A DNA stretch of 64,000 bases from Hafnia alvei (GCF_964063325.1 NZ_OZ061315.1:3720001-3784000), one strand, 5' to 3'. Counted from the first letter of the stretch, positions 14,908 to 24,807 are shown. Translations and numbers: made by a program. Notes: generated from the letters alone by a model not told the origin.

Positions 14908-16515
14908 TTAATTGTTATCGGAGAAGTCGTAATTCGCTAAGTAAGGGGCAACGCGGATAACATTGGTTTGGAAGACGCCATTTTTTATCCAATCCAAGGT
15001 ATTATTTCCTGGGCGTAAATTGAAGGCGGTAATATAAGCATCCGCAGCAAGGTTATTTTCCCCTTTCAACTCGTAGACTTTACCAAGTAAGACATAATTT
15101 AACCAAGACATCTCTAAATCTATGCCTTTATTAATCATATTAAAGGCTTCATCAACTTTACCCTGACTTAAATAATCGACCGCATATATCTGCTGAACAA
15201 TCGCGCTATTCTGCAATAAAGGAATCGCCTCAACGTCAGTAATTTCTTTACGAAGAGCGGCGAGATCTGATGCATTAAACGGCTGGTATGAATTCAGCAA
15301 TATATCTACCAGCGCTTTTTCTGCACGCGCATAGATAAAGTCCGGCGATTGTTTTGTAATCTGGGCAAGTAAGGTACTGGCCTGATTTAATGAATCGCTG
15401 TCCCCCTGGATCAAAAGCTGATGTGCCTGATAATAGAGCTGCAGTACCTGACTGTGCTGCGGCACCAGCGTCTCAATTCTTTGTACCATGCTAGAAGGTT
15501 GAACCACTTTTAGCGTTTGGAACATGCTATCGATGAAATCCTTCTGCACCGTCAGCAAATTATCCGTCGTAATAAAGTAGCGTTTCTCCAGCATCACTGA
15601 GCTATCAGCGTTATCAATCAGACGCACAGACAAGAAACATTGCTGCGCGCGGTAGTGCCTCTGATTCACAAACTCAATGAACATAGATTTGCCTGAACTA
15701 CTCGGCCCACCATAGTTATAGTTGGTTTGATCGTGCACTAAAAACGTTGAATGGGTATTCAAGCCTTGCGCTAGCATTTCACTCAAGCCGACTACGTACG
15801 AAAGCTGATTCGTCCAGTTGGTGCAACTGTTCCCACCCTGAATACGGATATCAATATCACGCGGATTCAGCAGCATCGGCGCAGGTGCCACAGGCACTCG
15901 CTGGTTAAAAACAGCTAAACCAACAAGCGAAATACACAGCACCAGCGAGGATAGAAATGCTACCCAGACCCAAAAACGTGAACGCCACAGCTTAGATGAA
16001 CGTTTTTTATCACCCGCATCTTTTGGTACAGCGTCTGGACTGGCCGTTTGGACATGGCTAAGCGATGATTGCTCAGGATGAACATCTGATGTAGGTGCAG
16101 TATTCGATATCGAGCTGCCATCTTCCGGCTCATGCTCAATGACCACTTTAACCGGCGTTTGAGTCGGTAAGATAAAATCAGCCCCGCCCTCTTCGCACCA
16201 GATAACCGGTTCAACCAGCTTATAACCACGTTTAGGCACCGTCACGATGTACTCAGGCGCGTCAGGTCGCCCGTCTTTTAAATATTTCCTCAGCTCAGAG
16301 ATACACTGAGTCACCACATGATTGGTGACAATATTACGTTTCCATACGTTATCAATTAGTTCATCCCTGCTTAGTACCGTATCGGGATGATGAGCAAAGT
16401 AGCTCAGCATATCGATGAGGCGAGGCTCTAGCACTAATAAACGACCATCACGGGTGATCTTATTATCAGCGGCTAAAACCAACCATTCGCCAACGCGGAA
16501 AGTTTGCTCTTGCAT
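14908..16515 (-). CDS. cadC: Membrane-integrated transcriptional activator CadC
   Basis: CadC is a ToxR-like one-component regulator that senses low pH and cadaverine in the periplasm, and lysine through LysP, then activates cadBA. The 535 residues show an OmpR-type winged helix-turn-helix (about 1-105: LEPRLIDMLSYF, DELIDNVWKR, VVTQCISELRKYL, VPKRGYKL). A Ser/Pro-rich linker follows (about 106-175), then one transmembrane helix (181-203) and a periplasmic sensor domain. C231 and C293 occupy the positions of the E. coli regulatory disulfide pair. The linker is about 20 residues longer than in E. coli (512 aa). It has its own terminator. Confidence 0.95.
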   Translation of the reverse strand: MQEQTFRVGEWLVLAADNKITRDGRLLVLEPRLIDMLSYFAHHPDTVLSRDELIDNVWKRNIVTNHVVTQCISELRKYLKDGRPDAPEYIVTVPKRGYKLVEPVIWCEEGGADFILPTQTPVKVVIEHEPEDGSSISNTAPTSDVHPEQSSLSHVQTASPDAVPKDAGDKKRSSKLWRSRFWVWVAFLSSLVLCISLVGLAVFNQRVPVAPAPMLLNPRDIDIRIQGGNSCTNWTNQLSYVVGLSEMLAQGLNTHSTFLVHDQTNYNYGGPSSSGKSMFIEFVNQRHYRAQQCFLSVRLIDNADSSVMLEKRYFITTDNLLTVQKDFIDSMFQTLKVVQPSSMVQRIETLVPQHSQVLQLYYQAHQLLIQGDSDSLNQASTLLAQITKQSPDFIYARAEKALVDILLNSYQPFNASDLAALRKEITDVEAIPLLQNSAIVQQIYAVDYLSQGKVDEAFNMINKGIDLEMSWLNYVLLGKVYELKGENNLAADAYITAFNLRPGNNTLDWIKNGVFQTNVIRVAPYLANYDFSDNN

Positions 16516-16622
16516 GGTGTGCTAAGGCTCAGAGGGAAATGGAAAGAAGCGCGCAATAGTAGCACAGCGGGACTTGTTACACAGTAAACCGCAGCATCCT
16601 ATGCACTTTTGGTATTATATTT

Positions 16623-17039
16623 TCAGCAATTGGTACTATTTTTCAAGTCATCACTCACTTGATAGAGCTCAAGCGGCAGCCCATCAGGATCAGAGAAAAA
16701 TGTAAATCGACGTTCCGTATAGGGATCAATGCGTACCTCTTCACAATGCACCGCGTGCTTTTCCAAATGTTTTACCGCACGATCAATATTATCGACGCTA
16801 AATGCCAAGTGGCGCAAACCGCAGGCTTCAGGCCTAGACACTCGAGCGGGAGGCTTGGGAAATGAAAACAGCTCAATCGTATAGTCCCCGTTAAGCGCTA
16901 AATCCCCTTTCCAAGAATCACGCTCTGCACGATAAACTTCGCTCAGTAACGTAAAACCTAAAACATCACAGTAGAAAGACTTACTGCGTTGATAATCCGA
17001 CGCAATAATTGCGATGTGGTGGATTTTATTGAGTTTCAC
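16623..17039 (-). CDS. yaeR: VOC-family metalloprotein YaeR (glyoxalase-like)
   Basis: A 138-residue vicinal-oxygen-chelate protein. HHIAIIASDYQRSKSFYCDVLGF opens the first beta-alpha-beta module and GLRHLAFSVDNIDRAV the second. His at HHIAI, the Glu in YTIELFSF, His in LRHLAF and the Glu in PLELYQ are the expected metal ligands. Sequence and length fit YaeR (129 aa) rather than glyoxalase I; the substrate is unknown. The C-terminus carries about 9 extra residues. It lies between cadC and accA, where E. coli has yaeR next to ldcC. Confidence 0.88.
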   Translation of the reverse strand: MKLNKIHHIAIIASDYQRSKSFYCDVLGFTLLSEVYRAERDSWKGDLALNGDYTIELFSFPKPPARVSRPEACGLRHLAFSVDNIDRAVKHLEKHAVHCEEVRIDPYTERRFTFFSDPDGLPLELYQVSDDLKNSTNC

Positions 17040-17170
17040 ATAGCCTCCAAATGCAAACGATTCTCGGGAAAATTACCCCTTAACCATGTAGAAAGCAATT
17101 TTACGCTGACAAAAAGCGCTTCATAAAGTGTAAGCCAAACAGCAAAAATTGAACGAACGATAAAAACAAC

Positions 17171-17193
17171 AAAGCCCGGCATAACCGGGCTTT
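17171..17193 (-). terminator. Terminator after accA
   Basis: AAAGCCCGG (17171-17179) and CCGGGCTTT (17185-17193) form a 9-bp stem with a 5-nt loop. On the minus strand the stem is followed by GTTGTTTTTA. It ends the long lpx-dnaE-accA transcript. Confidence 0.85.
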
Positions 17194-17219
17194 AGAATGA
17201 GCATCACTCGTGATGAAGA

Positions 17220-18179
17220 TCAGCAGTAACCGTAGTTCATCAGACGCTGGTAGCGACGATTCAACAGTTCTTCTGTTTCTAACACATCAAGATCGCCTAA
17301 ATCAGCTAACAGCTGTGCTTTCAGGGATGCAGCAATCGCAGGAACATCGCGATGCGCACCACCCAAAGGTTCAGGGATAACGGAGTCAATCAGCTTTAGT
17401 TCTTTCAGACGCGGAGCAGTAATACCCATCGCATCTGCGGCTAATGGCGCTTTATCGGCGCTCTTCCACAGAATTGAGGCGCAACCTTCCGGAGAGATAA
17501 CGGAGTAGGTGCTGTACTGCAGCATGTTAACTTTATCGCCAACGCCGATAGCCAACGCGCCACCAGAACCACCTTCACCAATCACGGTGCAGATAACTGG
17601 CACGGTCAAACCTGACATTTCACGCAGGTTACGAGCGATAGCTTCGGACTGACCACGCTCTTCAGCACCCACGCCAGGATATGCTCCTGGGGTATCGATG
17701 AAGGTAATGATTGGCAGTTTAAAGCGCTCGGCCATTTCCATCAGACGCAAAGCCTTACGGTATCCTTCCGGCGCAGGCATACCAAAGTTGCGGCGGATTT
17801 TCTCTTTGGTTTCACGTCCTTTCTGATGACCAATAATCATCACCGCGCGACCATTCAAACGAGCCATACCACCGACAATCGCCTTATCATCAGCATAGGC
17901 GCGATCGCCTGCCAACTCATCGAAGTCAGTAAAGATATGCTCGATATAATCCAGCGTATAAGGACGACGCGGATGGCGCGCTAACTGCGCAACCTGCCAT
18001 GCACCCAGATCAGAAAATATCTTACGCGTCAGTTCAACGCTCTTATCACGCAGGCGCTGTACTTCTTCGTCGATATTAATATCTAATTTTTCGTCTTGAC
18101 GGCTGACTGAAGTTAGCGAGTCAATTTTCGCTTCAAGTTCTGCAATCGGCTGTTCAAAATCCAGAAAATTCAGACTCAT
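17220..18179 (-). CDS. accA: Acetyl-CoA carboxylase carboxyltransferase, alpha subunit
   Basis: AccA and AccD form the carboxyltransferase that moves CO2 from biotinylated AccB to acetyl-CoA, the committed step of fatty acid synthesis. The 319 residues equal the E. coli length. Conserved blocks are HPRRPYTLDYIEHIF, GHQKGRETKEKIRRNFGMPAPEGYRKA and the oxyanion-hole region GEGGSGGALAIGVGD. Start ATG 18179 begins MSLNFLDFEQPIAELE. It lies 12 bp after dnaE in the same direction, as in E. coli. Confidence 0.98.
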   Translation of the reverse strand: MSLNFLDFEQPIAELEAKIDSLTSVSRQDEKLDINIDEEVQRLRDKSVELTRKIFSDLGAWQVAQLARHPRRPYTLDYIEHIFTDFDELAGDRAYADDKAIVGGMARLNGRAVMIIGHQKGRETKEKIRRNFGMPAPEGYRKALRLMEMAERFKLPIITFIDTPGAYPGVGAEERGQSEAIARNLREMSGLTVPVICTVIGEGGSGGALAIGVGDKVNMLQYSTYSVISPEGCASILWKSADKAPLAADAMGITAPRLKELKLIDSVIPEPLGGAHRDVPAIAASLKAQLLADLGDLDVLETEELLNRRYQRLMNYGYC

Positions 18180-18191
18180 AGTATTCCTATA

Positions 18192-21100
18192 TTAGTCAAA
18201 TTCCAGTTCAACCTGTTCATTACCCACTAGAGTACGAAGGTCAACTAGCAGGCGATCTGTCGGCGTTACCCGCCAGGCCGCGCCAAATCTTAACTTAGCG
18301 CGTGCATTATCACGTTGATAGTATAAATGCACTGGAATCGTCCCCGACCGATGTGGTTCCAACGAGTCACGGAGACGGTTTAAAAGCTGGTCATCAATTT
18401 GCCTGTCAGTCAGCGAGATAGCAAGCCCACGCGCATATTTTTCGCGTGCTTCACTGATGTCCATTAGCTCGCGGGCGATCATTTTAAGCCCACCGCTAAA
18501 GTCATCAAAGCTGACCTGTCCGCTGGCTATCAGGATACGGTCTTTTTCCAGCAAATGTTGATATTTATCGAGCGCATCGGTAAATAGCATCACTTCGAGA
18601 CGGCCGGAACGGTCATCCAGTGTACAAACCCCGATGCGGTTACCCCGCTTAGTGGTCATAACTCGCGCTGCTACTACGAGTCCAACCGCAGTGGTCATTT
18701 TGCCCCGATCCGTCGGATGCATATCTTTTAGGCGCATGCCACCGGCGTAGCGCTCTATCTCCTTCAGGTATTGGGTGATGGGGTGTCCTGTTAGGTATAA
18801 ACCCAGCGTTTCACGTTCGCCATCCAATACCACCTGAGCAGGCCACGGCGCAACGCTGCTATAGGATTTCTCAACTTGTTCAGGTGCTTCGGCCAGCACG
18901 CCAAACATATCCACCTGACCAATCGCCTCTGCTTTGGCGTGTTGGTCAGCGGCTTTCAATGCGTCATTTAGCGAATTCATCAGTGCGGCACGATGCGGAC
19001 CTAAACGGTCAAACGCACCAGACATGATGAGCTTCTCCAGCATACGTCGGTTTAGCTTTTTAGTGTCTGTTCTAGCACACAGATCAAATAACTCTTTGAA
19101 ATGTCCGCCTTCGTTACGTGCGTCGATGATAGCCTCAATCGGCCCTTCACCCACACCTTTAATCGCACCAATGCCGTAGACTATCTCGCCATCGTCATTC
19201 ACATGGAAATGATACTGCCCGCTGTTGATATCCGGCGGCAGCACTTTTAGCCCCATGCGCCAGCATTCGTCTACTAAGCCAACGACTTTTTCGGTGTTAT
19301 CCATATCGGCAGTCATAACCGCAGCCATAAACTCGGCCGGATAATGAGCCTTTAACCAAAGCGTTTGATATGAAACCAGCGCATAGGCAGCGGAGTGAGA
19401 TTTGTTAAACCCGTAGCCGGCAAATTTCTCCACTAGATCGAAGATTTTAACCGCCAGTTCACCATCAACGCCGCGCGCTTTAGCTCCGTCTTCGAACCCA
19501 CCACGCTGCTTAGCCATTTCAACAGGATTCTTTTTGCCCATTGCACGACGAAGCATATCTGCGCCGCCTAGCGTATAACCGGCGAGCACCTGAGCAATCT
19601 GCATAACCTGTTCTTGATACAGGATAATGCCGTAGGTCGGCTCGAGCACCGGTTTCAGCGACTCATGCTGCCACTGAACGTCAGGGTAAGACACCTCTTC
19701 GCGCCCGTGCTTACGGTCGATAAAGTTATCAACCATCCCTGACTGCAAAGGACCGGGGCGGAAAAGCGCCACCAATGCGATCATATCTTCGAAGCAGTCA
19801 GGCTTCAGACGTTTGATTAAATCTTTCATGCCGCGCGATTCAAGCTGGAATACCGCTGTGGTTTCCGAGCGTTGCAGCATATCGAAGCTTTTTTTATCGT
19901 CGAGCGGAATGGCCGCAATATCGATTGGCTCTTCGCCCGTTTTAGCACGGCGGGCATTAATCATCTCAAGCGCCCAGTCGATAATCGTCAGCGTTCGCAG
20001 GCCCAAGAAGTCAAACTTAACCAGACCAGCGTACTCTACGTCGCTTTTATCAAACTGTGTGACAGGGTGATTACCTTCAGAGTCGCAGTATAGCGGCGCA
20101 AAGTCAGTAATTTTGGTCGGTGAAATCACCACCCCACCGGCGTGCTTACCGGCGTTACGCGTGACGCCTTCAAGCTTACGCGCCATGTCGATCAGCGCAC
20201 GAACCTCTTCGTCAGCCTCATAAATTTCTGGCAGCTGCGGTTCGGCCTCAAAAGCTTTCGCCAGCGTCATGCCCGGCTCTGGCGGTACTAGTTTTGATAT
20301 ACGATCGACAAAACCATACGGATGCCCTAACACGCGGCCAACGTCGCGGATAACCGCTTTCGCCGCCATGGTACCGAAGGTAATAATCTGCGATACCGCG
20401 TCACGTCCGTACATTTCAGCCACGTGATCGATAACCCGGTCACGTTTTTCCATGCAAAAGTCGACGTCAAAGTCAGGCATGGAAACACGTTCTGGGTTCA
20501 AGAATCGTTCGAACAGCAGATCGAACTCCAGCGGATCCAGATCGGTGATTTTCAGCGCATAGGCTACTAACGACCCCGCACCAGAACCACGACCTGGCCC
20601 TACTGGTACGCCATTATCTTTCGACCACTGAATAAACTCCATCACGATCAGGAAGTAGCCGGGGAATCCCATCTGGTTGATAACTTTAAGTTCAACCTCT
20701 AAACGCTCGTCATATTCAGGACGGCGTTTGGCGCGCTCTTCAGGATCGGGGAATAAAAACTCGAGACGTTCTTCCAAGCCCTGCTTGGATTTTGCCACCA
20801 AGAAGTCTTCTGTCGACATCTCGCCGGTCGGAAACTGTGGCAGGAAATACTCACCTAACCGGATCGTCACGTTACAACGCTTAGCAATCTCTACGCTGTT
20901 TTCAAGCGATTCGGGGATGTCGGCAAACAGCTCACACATCTCTTCTTCGCTGCGCATGTACTGCTGAGCGCTGTAGTTTTTAGGCCGTTTGGGATCGTCT
21001 AAGGTGAAACCGTCATGGATAGCGACGCGAATTTCATGAGCATCGAAATCACCGGTTTCTAAAAAACGTACATCGTTGGTAGCCACCACCGGAAGATCGC

Positions 21101-21674
21101 GCTCTTCAGCCAAGGCCACGGCAAAATGCAGATAGCTTTCTTCATCAGGGCGGCCCGTGCGGATAAGCTCCAGATAGTAGCTATCGGGGAAATATTGCTG
21201 ATAAAAATCAACGCACTCATGCGCTAGCTGCTGGTTGCCACGCAGCAGCATTTTGCCCACGTCACCTTGGCGTGCGCCTGACAGCAATATCAGCCCTTCA
21301 CGGTATTCAATCAGCCAATCACGGTCGATAACCGGGCCATCGGCACCATACCCGCGTTGATAGGCATGTGAAATAAGCAGGGTTAGGTTTTGATAGCCGG
21401 TGTTATTTGCCGCCAATATGGTCAAATGGGAAAGCTCATCGCCCAGCATTTCGCTCTTAACCAATACATCGGCGCCGATAATTGGCTTAATTCCAGCCCC
21501 GTGCGCCGCGCCATAAAACTTCACTAGCCCGCACATATTAGTATGGTCAGTAATCGCAAAGGCAGGCATACCCAGCGCAGCCACTTTCTTAACCAATGGG
21601 CCGACTTTCGCCAGCCCATCGATCATGGAATAGTCACTGTGAACGCGCAAATGTATGAAACGTGGTTCTGCCAT
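18192..21674 (-). CDS. dnaE: DNA polymerase III alpha subunit
   Basis: Replicative polymerase subunit of 1160 residues, the same length as in E. coli. The N-terminal PHP domain starts HLRVHSDYSMIDGLAKV. The polymerase active-site aspartates lie in PDFDVDFCMEKRD (about residues 400-412) and the palm contains GPGRGSGAGSLVAYAL. GFNKSHSAAYALVSYQT marks the fingers; the OB fold and tail lie near the C-terminus. It follows rnhB after 56 bp and precedes accA in the lpx-replication block. Confidence 0.98.
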   Translation of the reverse strand: MAEPRFIHLRVHSDYSMIDGLAKVGPLVKKVAALGMPAFAITDHTNMCGLVKFYGAAHGAGIKPIIGADVLVKSEMLGDELSHLTILAANNTGYQNLTLLISHAYQRGYGADGPVIDRDWLIEYREGLILLSGARQGDVGKMLLRGNQQLAHECVDFYQQYFPDSYYLELIRTGRPDEESYLHFAVALAEERDLPVVATNDVRFLETGDFDAHEIRVAIHDGFTLDDPKRPKNYSAQQYMRSEEEMCELFADIPESLENSVEIAKRCNVTIRLGEYFLPQFPTGEMSTEDFLVAKSKQGLEERLEFLFPDPEERAKRRPEYDERLEVELKVINQMGFPGYFLIVMEFIQWSKDNGVPVGPGRGSGAGSLVAYALKITDLDPLEFDLLFERFLNPERVSMPDFDVDFCMEKRDRVIDHVAEMYGRDAVSQIITFGTMAAKAVIRDVGRVLGHPYGFVDRISKLVPPEPGMTLAKAFEAEPQLPEIYEADEEVRALIDMARKLEGVTRNAGKHAGGVVISPTKITDFAPLYCDSEGNHPVTQFDKSDVEYAGLVKFDFLGLRTLTIIDWALEMINARRAKTGEEPIDIAAIPLDDKKSFDMLQRSETTAVFQLESRGMKDLIKRLKPDCFEDMIALVALFRPGPLQSGMVDNFIDRKHGREEVSYPDVQWQHESLKPVLEPTYGIILYQEQVMQIAQVLAGYTLGGADMLRRAMGKKNPVEMAKQRGGFEDGAKARGVDGELAVKIFDLVEKFAGYGFNKSHSAAYALVSYQTLWLKAHYPAEFMAAVMTADMDNTEKVVGLVDECWRMGLKVLPPDINSGQYHFHVNDDGEIVYGIGAIKGVGEGPIEAIIDARNEGGHFKELFDLCARTDTKKLNRRMLEKLIMSGAFDRLGPHRAALMNSLNDALKAADQHAKAEAIGQVDMFGVLAEAPEQVEKSYSSVAPWPAQVVLDGERETLGLYLTGHPITQYLKEIERYAGGMRLKDMHPTDRGKMTTAVGLVVAARVMTTKRGNRIGVCTLDDRSGRLEVMLFTDALDKYQHLLEKDRILIASGQVSFDDFSGGLKMIARELMDISEAREKYARGLAISLTDRQIDDQLLNRLRDSLEPHRSGTIPVHLYYQRDNARAKLRFGAAWRVTPTDRLLVDLRTLVGNEQVELEFD

Positions 21675-21730
21675 ATGTCAATTACTCGTCTAAAAACCTG
21701 TTACTAAAGAGGTAAATACATGGGGGCTAA

Positions 21731-22342
21731 TTAAATAAGCCCAAGAACACGTTTAACCGGCCCAAAGCTGCGACGGTGGTGTTCTGTTGCTCCCAACTGC
21801 GCTAAGCGCTCAAGATGGAAAGCCGTTGGATAGCCTTTATGCTGTGCAAAACCATAGTCTGGGAACTGAGCATCCAGAACTTCCATTTCACGGTCGCGGG
21901 TGACTTTAGCCAAAATAGAGGCCGCACTAATTTCAGCCACACGACTATCACCCTTCACCACAGCCTGAGAAGCCATCGGCAATTTCGGGCAACGATTACC
22001 ATCAATCAGCACAAAATCAGGTTCGATCGATAATCCTGCAACAGCTCTTTGCATCGCCAGCATAGTGGCATGCAGGATGTTCAACTCATCAATTTCGTGC
22101 GGCTCTGCGCGGCCTAAGCTCCAGCTCAGCGCTTTCTCAATAATTTCTTCATACAACGCGTTACGGCGCTTTTCGCTTAATTTCTTCGAATCGGCCAAGC
22201 CCGCAATCGGACGCGCAGGATCGAGGATCACTGCCGCAGTGACAACCGCGCCAACCAAAGGTCCGCGTCCTACTTCATCAACGCCTGCAATTCGCTGCGC
22301 GATAGGATAGACAAAAATGTCACTCACTGAATTGGTGCTCAT
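21731..22342 (-). CDS. rnhB: Ribonuclease HII
   Basis: RNase HII cuts the RNA strand of RNA-DNA hybrids and single ribonucleotides in DNA. The catalytic DE pair is in IAGVDEVGRGPLVGAVV; DSKKLSEKRR, LIDGNRCPKLP and AHKGYPTAFH also fit. The ATG at 22342 gives 203 residues with a slightly longer N-terminus than E. coli (198). No good ribosome site is visible for it, so the start is less certain than the gene. It lies between lpxB (23 bp upstream) and dnaE. Confidence 0.95.
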   Translation of the reverse strand: MSTNSVSDIFVYPIAQRIAGVDEVGRGPLVGAVVTAAVILDPARPIAGLADSKKLSEKRRNALYEEIIEKALSWSLGRAEPHEIDELNILHATMLAMQRAVAGLSIEPDFVLIDGNRCPKLPMASQAVVKGDSRVAEISAASILAKVTRDREMEVLDAQFPDYGFAQHKGYPTAFHLERLAQLGATEHHRRSFGPVKRVLGLI

Positions 22343-22365
22343 TGAATTACGGCCTATTGATTAAC

Positions 22366-23556
22366 TTATTGATTAACTAAAGACAGCACCGCATCGGCCG
22401 CTTGTTCATCGGCGCCGCAGCGGATACTTTGGTGCAATTCGAGGAAGGTCTTTTGCAAGACTTTAGTGGCTTCACCACCTTCTAACAGCGGCAGTAAAGC
22501 AGCGGCTAATTTTTCAGGCTGGCAATCGTGCTGTAGCAGCTCTTGTACCAACTCACGGCGCGCCAACAGATTCGGCAATGAAACATAATCGGTTTTCACC
22601 AGACGCTCAGCCAACCAGAAGGTGAACGGTTTCATGCGGTAGCCAACCACCATTGGGCATTTCGCCAGCATACATTCCAGCGCCGCCGTACCAGAAGCTA
22701 ACAGCGCCGCATCGCTGGCGTACATCGCATTACGCGCTTGCCCATCGAGAAGATGAGCGGTTAATTCTGGTGCTACTTCAGCTTTAATCCGTTCAAACTG
22801 TTCGCGACGCTTGGCGTTGACCAGCGGTACCACGATTTCTAATGCCGGATACTTCTCCCGCAAGATCGTCGCTGTTTTTAAGAAGTCAGCACTCAACATT
22901 TCAACTTCAGCGCTACGGCTGCCCGGCAGTAACGCTAAACACAATGCATCGGGAGCAATACCCAATGCTTGACGCGCGGCCTGTTTATCCGGGTTGAGCG
23001 GCATTGCATCAGCCATCGTATGACCAATGAAACGGCATGGAACATTGAATCTGTCATAAAACGCTTTTTCAAAAGGCAGAAAGGCTAAAACCAAATCGGT
23101 TGCCTTGCCAATTTTGAAAACACGCTTCTGTCGCCACGCCCACACTGAGGGGCTGACATAATGAATGGTTCGAATACCTTTCTGCTTTAAGCGGCCTTCC
23201 AGCGTGATATTAAAATCAGGCGCATCAATACCGACGAAAACATCAGGCTTAAGCTCGGTAAAGCGTTGGGTCAGTTCACGGCGAATTTTAAGTAGACGAG
23301 GCAGGCGTTCGAGAACTTCAACAATCCCCATCACCGCCAGCTCTTCCATTTCAAACCAGGCTTCACAGCCTTCGGCTTGCATCAAAGGACCGGCTACGCC
23401 GACAAAACGCGCATTGGGGTGACGCGCTTTCAGAGCACGGATTAAACCCGCACCAAGGATATCGCCGGAGGTTTCCCCGGCGACCAGACCAATCGTCAGC
23501 GGACGCGAAACGCGATCCACCGACAACGAGTCAGAGGCTATCTGAGATAACGTCAT
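22366..23556 (-). CDS. lpxB: Lipid-A-disaccharide synthase
   Basis: LpxB is a peripheral membrane GT-B glycosyltransferase that joins lipid X and UDP-2,3-diacylglucosamine into the lipid A disaccharide. Visible motifs are GLVAGETSGDILGAGLI at the N-terminus, GIDAPDFN, HYVSPSVWAWRQKR and LPGSRSAEVEML. The product is 396 residues (E. coli 382); the difference is an N-terminal extension before the GLVAGETSGD motif and a longer C-terminus, so an internal start is possible. It starts 3 bp after lpxA stops. Confidence 0.97.
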   Translation of the reverse strand: MTLSQIASDSLSVDRVSRPLTIGLVAGETSGDILGAGLIRALKARHPNARFVGVAGPLMQAEGCEAWFEMEELAVMGIVEVLERLPRLLKIRRELTQRFTELKPDVFVGIDAPDFNITLEGRLKQKGIRTIHYVSPSVWAWRQKRVFKIGKATDLVLAFLPFEKAFYDRFNVPCRFIGHTMADAMPLNPDKQAARQALGIAPDALCLALLPGSRSAEVEMLSADFLKTATILREKYPALEIVVPLVNAKRREQFERIKAEVAPELTAHLLDGQARNAMYASDAALLASGTAALECMLAKCPMVVGYRMKPFTFWLAERLVKTDYVSLPNLLARRELVQELLQHDCQPEKLAAALLPLLEGGEATKVLQKTFLELHQSIRCGADEQAADAVLSLVNQ

Positions 23557-23559
23557 AGC

Positions 23560-24348
23560 TTAGCGGATAATGCCGCGAGTCGAACGCTCAAAGAAATCAA
23601 CGAACAGCTGAACAGCGGGTTGCTGTTTGGCTAACTCGGCAATTTCTGGCTTGGCTTCTTCTAGCGTTTTTCCGCTACGATAGAGGATCTTGTATGCATT
23701 ACGAATCGCATGCAGAGACTCTTTTTCGAAACCACGGCGCTTCAGGCCTTCAATATTCAGGCCGAACGGCGTTGCATGGTTACCCTGTGCAATCACATAC
23801 GGAGGCACGTCCTGCGCGACGCCAGAACAGCCGCCGACCATCACATGCGCACCAATCACACAGAACTGGTGAACCGCTGTCATTCCACCGATGATCGCAA
23901 AATCATCAACCGTAACATGACCACCTAACGTTGCGTTGTTAGCGAAAATACAACGGTTACCGATGACACAATCGTGCGCGATATGCGCATTAATCATCAG
24001 CAAGTTATCGCTACCTACTTTCGTTAGGTTACCGCCCTGTGCAGTACCACGATGAATGGTGACACTCTCGCGAATACGGTTACGATCGCCGATTTCTACG
24101 CGGGTAGGTTCGCCAGCATATTTAAGATCCTGATTCACTTCACCAATAGAGGAGAACTGATAGATCTCGTTATCACGGCCAATTTTAGTAATGCCATTGA
24201 CGACGACATGGGACTTCAGCACGGTACCTTCGCCGATTTCCACTTGGGAGCCGACGTAGCAAAAAGGACCGATATGCACACCGGCACCAATGACTGCGCC
24301 GTCTTCGACTATGGCACTTGGATGGATAAAGGCGGTTGGGTCAATCAC
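23560..24348 (-). CDS. lpxA: UDP-GlcNAc O-acyltransferase
   Basis: LpxA adds (R)-3-hydroxymyristate to UDP-GlcNAc, the first step of lipid A synthesis. The 262 residues form a left-handed beta-helix of hexapeptide repeats (IHPSAIVEDGAVIGAGVHIGP...). The catalytic His is in GGMTAVHQFCVIG (about residue 125), and GLNIEGLKRRGF opens the C-terminal helical domain. It lies 3 bp after fabZ and 3 bp before lpxB, the conserved lpxD-fabZ-lpxA-lpxB order. Confidence 0.98.
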   Translation of the reverse strand: MIDPTAFIHPSAIVEDGAVIGAGVHIGPFCYVGSQVEIGEGTVLKSHVVVNGITKIGRDNEIYQFSSIGEVNQDLKYAGEPTRVEIGDRNRIRESVTIHRGTAQGGNLTKVGSDNLLMINAHIAHDCVIGNRCIFANNATLGGHVTVDDFAIIGGMTAVHQFCVIGAHVMVGGCSGVAQDVPPYVIAQGNHATPFGLNIEGLKRRGFEKESLHAIRNAYKILYRSGKTLEEAKPEIAELAKQQPAVQLFVDFFERSTRGIIR

Positions 24349-24351
24349 GTA

Positions 24352-24807
24352 TTAGGCCTCCCGGCTACGGGCACACATCATTGAAGCTTCGCAAACAATC
24401 TTACCGTCTACTTTGGCAACACCGTTAAAGCGAGCTACGCCGCGGCGCTCTTTGAGGAATTCAACTTCCAGAATCATCTGGTCGCCCGGCTGAACGGGAC
24501 GTTTAAAGCGAGCATCGTCAATACCAGCAAAATAGTACAACTCGCCTGGCTCCAGTTTGCCCGCGCTTTTGAATGCCAGAATACCGGTGGCCTGAGCCAT
24601 AGCTTCTAGAATCAACACGCCTGGGAAAATCGGTTTGCCAGGGAAGTGGCCCTGGAAAAACGGCTCGTTAAAAGTAACGTTTTTCACTGCACGCAGGAAT
24701 TTGCCTTCTTCAAAATCAAGAACGCGATCCACTAAAAGGAACGGAAAACGGTGCGGCAGTAACTCTAAAATCTCGGAAATATTGAGAGTATGAGTGTCAG
24801 TAGTCAA
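24352..24807 (-). CDS. fabZ: 3-hydroxyacyl-ACP dehydratase FabZ
   Basis: FabZ dehydrates 3-hydroxyacyl-ACP in fatty acid elongation and competes with LpxA for 3-hydroxymyristoyl-ACP, so its place in the lpx cluster balances phospholipid against lipid A. The hot-dog fold signature PHRFPFLLVDRV and the catalytic pair His54 (GHFPGKPIFPG) and Glu68 (LILEAMAQ) are present. Length 151, as in E. coli. Confidence 0.98.
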   Translation of the reverse strand: MTTDTHTLNISEILELLPHRFPFLLVDRVLDFEEGKFLRAVKNVTFNEPFFQGHFPGKPIFPGVLILEAMAQATGILAFKSAGKLEPGELYYFAGIDDARFKRPVQPGDQMILEVEFLKERRGVARFNGVAKVDGKIVCEASMMCARSREA

